This document shows positions 15,500 through 25,200 of a stretch of DNA of 64,000 bases, one piece after another. The stretch spans positions 17,721 through 81,720 of the forward strand of contig CASEMX010000014.1 in assembly GCA_949289155.1 (NCBI GenBank), read 5' to 3'. This DNA comes from an uncultured Parabacteroides sp. GTDB taxonomy: Bacteria; Bacteroidota; Bacteroidia; Bacteroidales; Tannerellaceae. The notes beneath the pieces are model-generated. The model did no database searches. It was given only the letters and a program-made list of their open reading frames with translations, and was not told the origin of the DNA. The translations under genes and the position numbers were made by a program. How positions within the stretch are numbered: position 1 is the first letter of the stretch; the number at the start of each line of letters is the position of its first letter.

Positions 15500-15816
15500 G
15501 TCATTATTTCTGAAAAGAGAGGGGAGAATAATCGAAAAACAAAGGCTGCGAGATTCACATCCAGCAGCCTTTTACACTAACCCTTAACTTTAACCAATGA
15601 AAAACAATAATCTATTTCGTTTTGATAAGAGGTTATCGAATAATCGATAACTCTTTGCTTTGATAATCTCTGCGTTTTGGGCAGAATTTGTTGTTTAGAC
15701 TATGCCTATAACATAGCGTTACAAATATAATACGCTTTTTGCACATAGCGCACGTTTCCTCCTATATTTTTCTCACTTTAACTTTTTTTAATCAACTATA
15801 CTTCCTATGAATTATG

Positions 15817-15824
15817 TACTTTTG
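15817..15824 (+). promoter_or_regulatory. -7 box of rmuC
   Basis: TACTTTTG, exact TAnnTTTG, 23 bases before the rmuC ATG. Confidence 0.6.
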
Positions 15825-15847
15825 GCGGCAAATAAAGAGATAGATAT

Positions 15848-17104
15848 ATGGAATGGATTATTATTGGCTTATTAGTCGGGATAATTATCATACAATTATT
15901 CCTGCTCCGAAAGGCTTCGGAAGCAAATAACAAGCAGACGGACGAGAATATCCAACGGGCATTCGAGCGCATCGAACGGAACTTCCGCGAAGATTTCAAG
16001 TTGAACCGCGAAGAGAGCCGTGCCGTGGCGAAGGATAACCGCGATGAACTGACGGCGTCGATGAATAATTTCCAAGCGGCATTCGAGCGGGGGATTGCCA
16101 ACTTCAATGCGTTGCAGCGGGAGAAGTTTTCGGCGTTGAGCGAACAACAGCAGCAATTAGTTACGAACACGGAGAAGCGATTGGAGGAGATTCGCGTTAC
16201 GGTCGAAGAGAAACTCCAAAAGACATTGAACGAACGCATCAGCCAGTCGTTCCGTATCGTCAATGAACAGCTGGAGAATGTCCAGAAAGGATTGGGCGAG
16301 ATGCAGACGTTAGCCCAAGATGTAGGCGGATTGAAGCGTGTACTGAGTAATGTCAAGACGCGAGGGAACATCGGTGAAATCCAATTGAGCATGCTTCTCG
16401 AACAGATTCTCGCGCCGGAGCAATATGAGGCGAATGTCAAGACGAAGAAGGGTTCGGATGCGGTGGTCGAATTTGCCGTTAAGTTGCCCGGCAAGGACGA
16501 TGGGCAGGACTTTGTCTATCTTCCTATCGACGCGAAGTTTCCGAAGGATGTATATGAGCAGCTGCTGGATGCTTACGACACGTCCGACCCACAACAAATC
16601 GAATCCGCCGGCAAGACGCTGGAATCGACCATCCGGAAGATGGCAAAAGACATCTCCGAAAAGTATTTGGCTCCTCCCTTTACGACCGAGTTCGGTATCA
16701 TGTTCCTGCCTTTCGAAGGCATCTATGCCGAGGTGGTGCGCCGGGCTTCGTTGTTGGAGGACCTGCAGCGCAACTATCATGTCGTGGTAACGGGACCGAC
16801 TACCCTCGCGGCGATTCTGAACAGTCTCCAGATGGGCTTCCGTACGCTGGCTATCCAGAAGTATTCCGGCGAAGTATGGAAGATATTAGGGGCGGTCAAG
16901 AAGGAGTTCGAATCGATGAGCGGTATGCTGGAGAAGGCAAAGAAGCATTTGGAGACTGCCAACGGGCAAATCGACAACGTGCTGGGCGTCCGTACAAGAG
17001 CCATCCAGCGCCGGCTGAAAGATGTCGATACGCTCAGTGCCGAAGATGCCCGCCGCATCATCCCGGAGATTGGTCCGCTGGAGGAGGAAGAAGATAACAC
17101 TTAA
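15848..17104 (+). CDS. rmuC: DNA recombination protein RmuC
   Basis: The 418-residue protein has an N-terminal membrane anchor (about residues 2-19), a long coiled coil (about 25-150, heavy in Glu, Gln, Arg and Asn) and the RmuC core. The core shows NVKTRGNIGEIQLSMLLEQILAPEQYE, FVYLPIDAKFPKDVYEQL, MFLPFEGIYAEVVRR and a VTGPTTLAAILNSLQMGFRTLAIQK block. The core is a restriction-endonuclease-like fold, and RmuC limits DNA inversions and rearrangements at short inverted repeats. That role is notable in a genome region full of inverted repeats, though the link is only suggestive. It stands alone and converges tightly (3 bp) with the HU-like gene. Confidence 0.93.
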   Translation: MEWIIIGLLVGIIIIQLFLLRKASEANNKQTDENIQRAFERIERNFREDFKLNREESRAVAKDNRDELTASMNNFQAAFERGIANFNALQREKFSALSEQQQQLVTNTEKRLEEIRVTVEEKLQKTLNERISQSFRIVNEQLENVQKGLGEMQTLAQDVGGLKRVLSNVKTRGNIGEIQLSMLLEQILAPEQYEANVKTKKGSDAVVEFAVKLPGKDDGQDFVYLPIDAKFPKDVYEQLLDAYDTSDPQQIESAGKTLESTIRKMAKDISEKYLAPPFTTEFGIMFLPFEGIYAEVVRRASLLEDLQRNYHVVVTGPTTLAAILNSLQMGFRTLAIQKYSGEVWKILGAVKKEFESMSGMLEKAKKHLETANGQIDNVLGVRTRAIQRRLKDVDTLSAEDARRIIPEIGPLEEEEDNT

Positions 17105-17107
17105 TCT

Positions 17108-17737
17108 TCATTTCTCCCGCACATACACCCGATGCGACCTCACTCCTTTCGCGTCGATGCCTGAGCCTTCCGTTTGTGCCCAGCGGCGCAGTTCCTGTCC
17201 GGCGGTCGTCTGGCTGAGTCCGGTCAGGGCGGCATATTCGCCCACGCGTATGAACGGATGCTCTTCAAGGAAGCGTAGTGCCAGTGCGAGCCGCTCTTCG
17301 GGCGTATATTTCGAGCGGTAAAGCCTGCGCTGTGTGGACGAACGTTCCAAGCGGCAATGCCGGTTCACTTCGCGTACCAACTCCTTATCCACGCGGAAAT
17401 GCACATCGTTCACCTCGATGCTGGTCGCATTGCGCCGCGTCCCGCTTCCGTCCGGCTCCTCGCGTTCGCGCCCCTTCTTCAGTCCCAGTGCAGGCGAGAG
17501 GGTCCCGATGCCGTCCAGCGTCACCGAACGGCCCATGCCCATCGTCATCGCCATCCGCTTAGCCACTTGGCAAATCACGCCCTTCACCTCTCCGGCACTG
17601 AACGTCGTACCCTCAGCCACCTGCTGCGCCAGCTCGTCCAAACTGCAGTTCTCCTCCATCTCCAAACGCGGATAAAGCAGCGTCTGCCCTTCATTATGGA
17701 GGTCTATCACCTCTTGCATTACATATTTCGCACACAT
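17108..17737 (-). CDS. HU-related DNA-binding protein with C-terminal winged-helix-like domain
   Basis: The 209-residue protein has two parts. Residues about 1-125 match the Bacteroidetes HU-related (HU-HIG) DNA-binding fold: YPRLEMEENCSLDELAQQVAEGTTFSAGEVKGVICQVAKRMA, then a VTLDGIGTLSPALGLKK strand turn and VNDVHFRVDKELVREVN. Residues about 145-209 (TPEERLALALRFLEEHPFIRVGEYAALTGLSQTTAGQELRRWAQ) look like a winged helix-turn-helix. HU-type proteins bind bent or cruciform DNA; a sequence-reading second domain would make this a targeted nucleoid protein or regulator. It diverges from the ABC-F gene across an inverted-repeat element. No target is known. Confidence 0.78.
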   Translation of the reverse strand: MCAKYVMQEVIDLHNEGQTLLYPRLEMEENCSLDELAQQVAEGTTFSAGEVKGVICQVAKRMAMTMGMGRSVTLDGIGTLSPALGLKKGREREEPDGSGTRRNATSIEVNDVHFRVDKELVREVNRHCRLERSSTQRRLYRSKYTPEERLALALRFLEEHPFIRVGEYAALTGLSQTTAGQELRRWAQTEGSGIDAKGVRSHRVYVREK

Positions 17738-17784
17738 ATCCCTATTGATTTAAATGTTATACCCTTTGATTTACATGTTTATAC

Positions 17785-18026
17785 CCCGAAGAAAAGTTCC
17801 CTTCCTGCCGGAGAAAAGTTCGATACACCACGGGGAAAAGTTCTTTTCTCCCTATGGAAAAGTCAAAACGCCACTGTCGTTTCTATAAACGCCTGTGGCG
17901 TTTTTACAATTGCCCGTGTCGTTTTTATAAACGCCACAGGCGTTTTAACCTTTCCTGCCTACAAAGATAACTTTTCCTGCCGTACTTTCCAACTTTTCAC
18001 CGGCAGGAAGGGAACTTTTCTTCGGG
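17785..18026. repeat. 242-bp inverted-repeat element, copy 2, with perfect 27-bp terminal inverted repeats
   Basis: Bases 17785-17811 and 18000-18026 are perfect inverted copies of each other over 27 bp (starting CCCGAAGAAAAGTTC). Inside are units with period 21: AAACG at 17866, 17887 and 17929, with a degenerate unit at 17908; most are AAACGCC-GGCGTTT palindromes. It matches copy 1 (591-832) in length, ends and internal period. Perfect terminal repeats on a 242-bp element without coding capacity are the hallmark of a MITE-like mobile element; a clear target-site duplication was not seen. Confidence 0.82.
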
Positions 18027-18147
18027 AGGTAGGGGCGGAGGGCTGCGCGTCTGCCGGGAAAGTTCTTCGGGGATATGGGGGAGCTTGTCCGATAGATGCC
18101 CGTCCTTCCCGCCTCACGGAGCTTTTGCCACAAACAAATATTATCGT

Positions 18148-18155
18148 TATCTTTG
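18148..18155 (+). promoter_or_regulatory. -7 box of the ABC-F/recQ operon
   Basis: TATCTTTG with TTTG at 18124-18127 spaced 20 bp upstream, giving both promoter elements in good register, 31 bases before the ATG. Confidence 0.7.
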
Positions 18156-18186
18156 CCCCTTCTTTACGCAATATACCGATATAAAT

Positions 18187-19824
18187 ATGATTTCGATAGA
18201 TGGATTGACGGTGGAATTTGGGGGCACGACGCTCTTTTCCGATATCTCTTTTGTGATTAATGAGAAGGACCGCATCGCGCTGATGGGCAAGAACGGCGCG
18301 GGCAAATCGACTTTGCTGAAGATATTGGCAGGGGTGCGCGAACCGACGCGCGGAAAGGTCTCTGCGCCGAAGGATACGGTGATTGCCTACCTGCCGCAGC
18401 ACTTGATGACCGAGGACGGGCGGACGGTGTTCGAGGAGACGGAGCAGGCTTTCGCGCATCTGCATGAGATGGAGGCGGAAATCAACGACATCAACCGGCA
18501 GCTGGAGACGCGCACGGACTATGAGTCGGACGAGTATATGCAGCTTATCGAGCGGGTGTCTGTGTTGAGCGAGAAGTTCTATTCGATTGAAGAGATTAAT
18601 TATGACGCGGATATCGAGAAGACGCTGCTGGGACTGGGCTTCAAGCGGGAGGACTTCGGCAGACAGACGTCGGAGTTCAGCGGCGGATGGCGGATGCGTA
18701 TCGAGCTGGCAAAGCTCTTGTTGCAGAAGCCGGACGTGCTCTTGCTGGACGAGCCGACCAACCATCTGGACATCGAGTCGATTCAGTGGCTGGAGGATTT
18801 CCTGATTGAAAGCGGTCAGGCGGTGGTGGTCATCAGCCACGACCGGGCGTTTGTAGACCATATCACGACGCGTACTATCGAGGTGACGATGGGGCGCATC
18901 TACGACTATAAGGTGAATTACTCGCAATACCTGCAGCTCCGCAAGGAACGGCGCGAGCAACAGCAGAAGGCTTACGACGAGCAGCAGAAGTTCATTGCCG
19001 AGACGAAGGAGTTCATCGAGCGTTTCAAGGGGACCTATTCGAAGACGCTCCAAGTGCAGAGCCGCGTGAAGATGCTGGAGAAGCTGCAAATCCTTGAGGT
19101 GGATGAGGAGGATACCTCGGCACTCCGGCTGAAGTTCCCGCCTGCCCCGCGTTCGGGCTCTTATCCGGTCATCATCGAGAATGTCGCCAAGAGCTATGGC
19201 GATAAGACCATCTTCCGGAACGTGAACCTGACCATCGAACGCGGCGATAAGATTGCCTTTGTCGGGCGGAACGGCGAAGGAAAGTCTACCCTCGTGAAGT
19301 GCATCATGGGCGAAATCCCCTTCGAAGGCGACCTGAAGCTGGGGCATAACGTGATGATAGGTTACTTTGCCCAGAACCAAGCCTCGCTCTTGGATGAGAA
19401 CCTGACGGTGTTCCAGACCATCGACGATGTGGCGAAAGGGGATATCCGCAATAAGATAAAAGACCTGCTCGGTGCATTTATGTTCGGCGGGGAGAACTCG
19501 GCGAAGAAGGTGAAGGTGCTCTCCGGTGGGGAGCGTACGCGGCTGGCGATGATTAAGCTCCTGCTCGAACCGGTGAACCTGCTTATCTTGGACGAGCCGA
19601 CCAACCACCTTGACATGAAGACGAAGGATATCCTGAAGCAGGCGCTGATGGACTTCGACGGGACACTGATAGTCGTGTCGCATGACCGTGACTTCTTGGA
19701 CGGATTGGTGACGAAGGTCTATGAGTTCGGGAATCAGAAGGTAACCGAGCATCTCGAAGGCATCTATGAGTTCATGCAACGGAAGAAGATGGAGAACCTA
19801 CGGGAGTTGGAACGTAAGCAATAG
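18187..19824 (+). CDS. ABC-F family ATPase (EttA/Uup/YdiF type)
   Basis: The 545-residue soluble protein has two ABC cassettes and no membrane domain. Cassette 1: Walker A GKNGAGKST (34-42), signature FSGGW and LLLDEPTNHLD. Linker: a charged helical stretch (about 235-325; YLQLRKERREQQQKAYDEQQ) as in ABC-F proteins. Cassette 2: GRNGEGKST, LSGGERTR and LILDEPTNHLD. ABC-F proteins bind the ribosome and adjust translation, and some protect it from antibiotics; this sequence does not show which. The start follows the promoter and the family start MISIDGLTVEFGG. recQ begins 3 bp after the stop, so the two share a transcript. Confidence 0.92.
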   Translation: MISIDGLTVEFGGTTLFSDISFVINEKDRIALMGKNGAGKSTLLKILAGVREPTRGKVSAPKDTVIAYLPQHLMTEDGRTVFEETEQAFAHLHEMEAEINDINRQLETRTDYESDEYMQLIERVSVLSEKFYSIEEINYDADIEKTLLGLGFKREDFGRQTSEFSGGWRMRIELAKLLLQKPDVLLLDEPTNHLDIESIQWLEDFLIESGQAVVVISHDRAFVDHITTRTIEVTMGRIYDYKVNYSQYLQLRKERREQQQKAYDEQQKFIAETKEFIERFKGTYSKTLQVQSRVKMLEKLQILEVDEEDTSALRLKFPPAPRSGSYPVIIENVAKSYGDKTIFRNVNLTIERGDKIAFVGRNGEGKSTLVKCIMGEIPFEGDLKLGHNVMIGYFAQNQASLLDENLTVFQTIDDVAKGDIRNKIKDLLGAFMFGGENSAKKVKVLSGGERTRLAMIKLLLEPVNLLILDEPTNHLDMKTKDILKQALMDFDGTLIVVSHDRDFLDGLVTKVYEFGNQKVTEHLEGIYEFMQRKKMENLRELERKQ

Positions 19825-19827
19825 GCT

Positions 19828-21675
19828 ATGGAACAGTTATTGGCGTTGCTGAAGAAGTTCTTCGGATATACTTCGTTCCGTCCGTTGCAGGCGGAAATCA
19901 TCCAGCACATCCTCCGGAAGAGGGATTCGCTGGTGTTGATGCCGACCGGCGGCGGGAAGTCGATTTGCTATCAGTTGCCGGCTATCTATCTGCCGGGCAT
20001 TACGCTGGTCATCTCTCCGTTGATTGCCCTGATGAAGGACCAAGTGGAGGGATTGATAGCCAATGGTATCCCGGCGGCATCGCTGAACAGCATGATGAGC
20101 GAGAGCGAACAGCAGCAGGTCAAACAGCTCTGCATCCAAGGGAAAATCAAGCTGCTGTATATCTCGCCGGAGCGGGTGAAGGTAGATGCGGACTGGTTCC
20201 TTCCGCGCTTGGATATCTCCTTAATCGCCATTGATGAAGCACATTGTATCTCGCATTGGGGGCATGATTTCCGTCCGGAATATACGCAACTGGCTATCTT
20301 GAAGGAGCGTTTCCCGCAGGTTCCGTTCATTGCCCTTACCGCTACGGCGGATAAGGTGACGCGCACCGATATCGTAGAGCAACTCAAACTACGCGAGCCG
20401 AAGATATTCATCTCCTCGTTCGACCGTCCGAATCTCTCGCTGACCGTACGCCGCGGATTGAACCAGCGGGAGAAGATTCGCGCCATAGTCAGTTTCATCC
20501 GGCAGCATAAGGAGCAGAGTGGCATTATCTATTGCCTGCGCCGGAATACGACCGAGATGTTGGTGCGCGAGCTGGAGCCGTTCGGCATCCATGCGACGGC
20601 CTATCACGCCGGACTCTCCCCGCAGGAAAGGGACCGTGCACAGAACGATTTCATCAACGACCGGGTCGAGGTGGTCTGCGCGACGGTAGCTTTCGGGATG
20701 GGTATCGACAAGAGCAATATCCGTTGGGTCATCCACTTCAATATGCCGGGCAGCATCGAGAATTATTACCAAGAGATAGGCCGTGCCGGACGCGACGGAG
20801 CCAAGAGCGACACGCTGCTCTTTTATTCGTTGTCCGACCTGATTGTGCTCCGCCAGTTTGCCGAGGAGAGCGGGCAGCAGGAGGTCAACTTGGAGAAGCT
20901 GAACCGTATGCAACGCTATTGCGAGTCGGATATTTGCCGTCGGCGCATATTGTTGAGTTACTTCGGCGAGGAGGTGGAAAAGGATTGCGGCAACTGCGAC
21001 GTCTGCCTCAATCCGCCGGAACGTTTCGACGGCAGTGTATTGGTACAGAAAGCCCTGAGTGCGGTCGTTCGGACCCAGCAACAGGTGGCGATGGATATGC
21101 TGATTTATATCCTGCGGGGCTCGGCGCGTGCCGACCTGACCGAGAAGGGATACCACCAGATTAAGACCTACGGAGCCGGCCGTGACCTGTCTTATCTCGA
21201 ATGGAAGGAGTATATCTACCAGATGATACAGTTGGGGTTCCTCGAAATGGATTATGCCAATGGTAACAAACTGAAGGTTACCGCACTCGGCATGAAGGTG
21301 CTCTACGGACAGAGCAAAGCCCTGTTAGCGAAGTACCGCCCGGCAACGGAGAAAGAAACGAAGCGTTCACGCCTTGCGGCAGAGGAAGAGAAAGCGGCAC
21401 GGTCGCGCCTTGTCCGTTCGGCATTCACGGCGAAGGTGGACGAACAGTTGTGGGAGGCCCTCAAACAGTTGCGCAAACAACTTGCGGAGAAGGAGAGTAC
21501 CCCGGCTTATATCATCTTCTCGGATGCGGCGTTGGAGGATATGGTGGAGACGAAGCCGACTACGCTGGAGGAATTTGCGCAGGTGCGGGGCGTGGGGCAA
21601 ATCAAATTGGAGAAGTACGGCCGCACCTTCGTGTCGCTTATCCGCTTTGTCTTGAAGATGCCAAAGCTGGCATGA
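19828..21675 (+). CDS. recQ: RecQ-family ATP-dependent DNA helicase (copy 1, with HRDC-like end)
   Basis: The 615-residue protein unwinds DNA 3'-5' in recombination and repair. Domains: helicase lobes with PTGGGKS (39-45) and DEAH (136-139), the RecQ aromatic-rich neighbour HCISHWGHDFRPEY, and the second-lobe AFGMGIDKSNIRWVIH and QEIGRAGRDG. The zinc domain follows with Cys pattern YCESDICRRR ... DCGNCDVC (about 370-395), then RQC winged helix and a C-terminal HRDC-type domain (about 530-605, ending LEEFAQVRGVGQIKLEKYG). This complete E. coli-like layout distinguishes it from the second RecQ in the window, which is paired with recJ. It is cotranscribed with the ABC-F gene. Confidence 0.95.
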   Translation: MEQLLALLKKFFGYTSFRPLQAEIIQHILRKRDSLVLMPTGGGKSICYQLPAIYLPGITLVISPLIALMKDQVEGLIANGIPAASLNSMMSESEQQQVKQLCIQGKIKLLYISPERVKVDADWFLPRLDISLIAIDEAHCISHWGHDFRPEYTQLAILKERFPQVPFIALTATADKVTRTDIVEQLKLREPKIFISSFDRPNLSLTVRRGLNQREKIRAIVSFIRQHKEQSGIIYCLRRNTTEMLVRELEPFGIHATAYHAGLSPQERDRAQNDFINDRVEVVCATVAFGMGIDKSNIRWVIHFNMPGSIENYYQEIGRAGRDGAKSDTLLFYSLSDLIVLRQFAEESGQQEVNLEKLNRMQRYCESDICRRRILLSYFGEEVEKDCGNCDVCLNPPERFDGSVLVQKALSAVVRTQQQVAMDMLIYILRGSARADLTEKGYHQIKTYGAGRDLSYLEWKEYIYQMIQLGFLEMDYANGNKLKVTALGMKVLYGQSKALLAKYRPATEKETKRSRLAAEEEKAARSRLVRSAFTAKVDEQLWEALKQLRKQLAEKESTPAYIIFSDAALEDMVETKPTTLEEFAQVRGVGQIKLEKYGRTFVSLIRFVLKMPKLA

Positions 21676-21798
21676 CTTCCCCGGACAAATCACATTTCCC
21701 TCTGGGATTTGAGGCTTTTCACGTGTTGTAAAGTGCTTGCGGCTTTAGAATGGGAGGATTGCAAGCGGTTTAACCCCCTCTCTGCAAGCCGGGAAATA

Positions 21799-22072
21799 GC
21801 TTCCAAAACGTGCAAAATGTCGTTTCGCGGACGAAATTCCATTTTGCAAGCCATGCAAAGCCTGTTTCGCAGACGAAATTCCATTTTGCAAGTCGTACAA
21901 AGCCTGTTTCGCGGACGAAATTCCATTTTGCAAGCCGTGCAAAGCCTGTTTCGCGGACGAAATTCCATTTTGCAAGTCGTGCAAAGCCTGTTTCGCAGAT
22001 GAAATTCCATTTTGCAAGCCGTGCAAAGCCTGTTTCGCGTGGATGAAATACCATTTTGCACGTTTTTTGAAG
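21799..22072. repeat. 274-bp element of six 42-bp units, copy 2
   Basis: TTTCG starts at 21823, 21865, 21907, 21949, 21991 and 22033, period 42. The element matches copy 1 (14119-14390) in unit sequence, number, orientation and ends; a 2-base insertion in the last unit explains the 2-bp longer length. Left end (GCTTCCAAAACGTGCAAAATG-like) and right end are inverted repeats of each other. Confidence 0.85.
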
Positions 22073-22090
22073 TCAAATTTAGGGCATACG

Positions 22091-22259
22091 GATGACACAG
22101 ATTCGACAGATGGCCACAGATGAATTGGGGGCATCACGGATTTACACGGTTTTTTAATCTGTGAAATCAAAATAAGCCGTGAAATCCGCGTAATCCGTGC
22201 CTAAAAAATAAGAAAAGTCGCATCAGTGGTCATCTGTCGAATCTGTATTATCTGTGTGC
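22091..22259. repeat. Long imperfect inverted repeat (ACAGAT/ATCTGT-rich), copy 1
   Basis: The left arm begins ACACAGATTCGACAGATG and the right arm ends CATCTGTCGAATCTGT, with a second nested inverted pair (CACGGATTTACACGG and its counterpart near 22186-22200). The whole can fold into a ~170-base branched hairpin. A related structure with the same ACAGAT motif is at 55722-55830. Confidence 0.7.
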
Positions 22260-22294
22260 AAGCCATCCCGCGTAAAGTATAATTATTAATGGAG

Positions 22295-25200
22295 TCAATA
22301 TCCGCCGCCCAATGCCCGGTAAAGGTAAACGACGGAAAGAAGCTCATTGCATACGGCAGAGTTCAAGCTGATTTGCGCACTCAGGAACTCACGCTGGGCG
22401 TCGAGCACATCCATATAGTTTGTCACTCCGTTGATATATTGCAGCTGTGCCAGCTCCAGATACTTGCGAGCTGCTGCTTCCAGTTTGGCCTGCGACTGGC
22501 GCACCTCCCGCGCCTTGCGTACGGAGACAATCGCATCGTTCACCTCCTTAAACGCCTCGATGACGGTCTTCTCGTAACTATGAAGCTCCTGTTCGTACTG
22601 CGCTTTGGCCACCTTCAGCTTTGCCTTATTGCGTCCCATCGCAAAGAGCGGTTGGACCAAATCCGCTACCGGCAACCAATAGGGGCTCTTCAGGAAGTTT
22701 CCCAAATCGTCACTTTCCAAACCAAAGGTCCCGGTCAACGAGATTTTCGGGAAGAGGTCGGTGTATGCCACGCCTACCCGTGCATTCGCTTCGCGTAACG
22801 CCATCTCTGCCTGACGGATATCCGGACGACGCTCGATAAGCGAAGAGGGCAGACCGGCAGGCAAGGCTTCCGGCAGATGTTGGTCGGCAAGGCCCTGTCC
22901 GCGCTGGATAGGATGCGAGTAATCGCCCAACAAGAGAGCCAAGTCGCTCTCTTTTATCTTGATTTGCCGCTCCAAGTCCGGAATCAATGTCTCGGTACGC
23001 GCCAATTCCACCAATGCCTGATTGTACGCCGTCTCGGAAGTCAATCCTCCTTCGTAACGGAGTTTCGCCAAGCGGACCCCTTCGCGCCGGGCATCCAATG
23101 TCTGGCGGACAATCGACAACTCCTCGTCGAGCGCGCATAGCTCATAATAGCCTGCTGCTACTCCGGCGATGATGGTCAGTTTCAGTGCCCGTTGCGCTTC
23201 CACGCTTTGCATATACGCTGCGATGTCCGCTTCGTTTGCCCAACGGATATTCCCCCACAGGTCCAACTCCCAATTCAAGCGCAACTTCGCACCAAACTCC
23301 GGGTCGGCACTACGGTTATCACTTCCGCCATAATTCGTTACTTCCGTTTCTCCGTGCAAATTAGCCCCTAACGACGGGAAGAGACGCGAGAAGTTAATCC
23401 GCTTGGCAGCCATCATCTCTTTGATTTTGGCTGCGGCTATCTTCATATCCTTGTTGTTCTCTAACGCACGGTTAATCAAGCCCTGTAATACCGTATCCCG
23501 GTAAAGACTCTGCCAAGTGATGTCCGAAACGGAAGTAGTATCGGTCGTCGTCCCATCAATGGTTTCCGGCAGGTTCAGGTCCGGACGCGCATATTCCTTT
23601 CCTAACTTACAAGAAGAGAAGGAGAGTGCAAAGGCAAGAATCAGAATGAACGGTAAGAACTTCTTAGGGCTTATCTTCTTTATCTTGTCTATATTGGGAC
23701 GATAGCGGGACACTTTATCCAGTTTCAACCCTTTCTTTATCTTATAAATCAAGACAAAGAAGAAAGGAACCATCACAATACCGGCACTGATTGCCACCAA
23801 CATACCAAAGAAGATACCCGTACCGATACTGTGGCGCGAAGCTGAACCCGGACCCGAAGCCAACACCATCGGCAACATACCAAGGATGAACGCCAACGAA
23901 GTCATCAAGATAGGACGGAAACGCATCTGCGCCGCATGGATAGCTGCCTGTACGGCATCTACACCATTATCCACCTGCACTTTAGCAAATTCCACAATCA
24001 AGATGGCATTCTTTGCTGCCAGACCGATTAACGTCACCAAGCCAATCTGGAAATAGACGTCATTCTCCAATCCCGTTATCCATATACCCAAGTAAGCGCC
24101 TAAGGCAGCGATAGGTAAGGAAAGCAGAACGGCAATCGGCACAATCCAGCTCTCATATTGGGCAGCTAAGAAGAGAAAGACGAAGAGGAATACCAACGCG
24201 AGAATCATCCCCGTCTGTCCGCCTGCCTGCTTCTCTTGATATGACAAACCGCTCCATTCGAGGGCGATATTATCCGGCAAATGCTCTTGTACGATACGCT
24301 CCATAGCCGCCATAGCTTCACCGGTACTATAACCAGATGCGGCAACAGCATTGATAGGAGCCGTAGAGAACATATTGAATCGCTTAATCGTACCCGGACC
24401 CGTGGTGTATTTGGTTGTTCCCAATGCAGTCAGCGGAACCATCGAACCATTCTTTGCCCGTACAAAGAAGAGGCCTAAGCTCTCTCGGCTTGCACGATAG
24501 GGCGCTTCCGCTTGAATATACACACGATAGATACGGTTAAACATATTGAAGTCGTTCACATAAACCGAACCTAAATAGGCTTTCATCGTCGAGAAGATAT
24601 CAGCTACTGGTATCCCTAAAAATTTCGCCCGGTCTCTATCTACATCAAAATAGATTTGCGGAATCTCAGCTTGCAATGCCGAAGAGATATTCTGTAATTC
24701 CGGAGCTTGACTGGCATAATAAAGGAAAGTATCCGTTGCTTGGACGAGATCATCCCAAGTAGCTTCGCCACGCGCTTCCAATTGCATTTCCAAACCTCCG
24801 CTTTCTCCCAAGCCGGGGATAACCGGCGGGCGGTTTACATACCCTTTCGCTTCCGGATAATAATAGAGCTCTTTACGTACCGCCTCCATCACGTCAGCCA
24901 CGCCCATATCTCCACCTTTACGTTCTTCCCAAGGCTTGAGTATGACAGTCAATGTAGCACGGTTCTGCGATGTTCCCAAACGACTGCTGCTTCCAGTTAC
25001 GTTTTGTACATAGGCTACTGCCGGTTGCTCCATAAGAAAATCAATCATACGATTGGTAACTGTCCGCGTACGTTCCAGTGTCGCTCCTTCAGGCAATTCC
25101 AATTCGACGGTAAAGAAACCTTGGTCCTCTTCCGGGATAAACGAGGTAGGCAATACGCGATTCAATACGAAGATAACCACAATCACCATACCGAAACCTG

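Larger units (their letters stand above)
15468..15847. other. Gene-free divergent region with two hairpins and a possible 17-codon leader
   Basis: From left to right: the transporter promoter (15492-15499, minus); a 9-bp perfect hairpin with arms 15541-15549 and 15563-15571; a tiny frame 15597-15650 (MKNNNLFRFDKRLSNNR); an 8-bp perfect hairpin at 15632-15651 overlapping its stop; about 160 AT-rich bases; then the rmuC promoter (15817-15824). The tiny frame's upstream context resembles the start of Bacteroidetes surface-protein genes, but nothing coding follows. Confidence 0.5.
17738..18186. other. Gene-free divergent region between the HU-like gene and the ABC-F gene
   Basis: These 449 bases hold the second 242-bp inverted-repeat element (17785-18026) and the ABC-F promoter (18148-18155). 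Frames crossing the element are artefacts of the repeat. Confidence 0.65.
21676..22294. other. Gene-free region between convergent recQ and the efflux operon
   Basis: These 619 bases are nearly filled by the second 42-bp-unit element (21799-22072) and a long imperfect hairpin (22091-22259). No gene or clear terminator was seen apart from these structures. Confidence 0.7.

Noticed and set aside
17959-19779. 606-codon frame opposite the ABC-F gene
   Set aside because: Antisense shadow of a GC-rich gene with clear Walker motifs on the other strand.
21690-22170. The same 14-residue repeat frames at the second locus
   Set aside because: Same artefact of the 42-bp element; frames on both strands at once are not credible genes.
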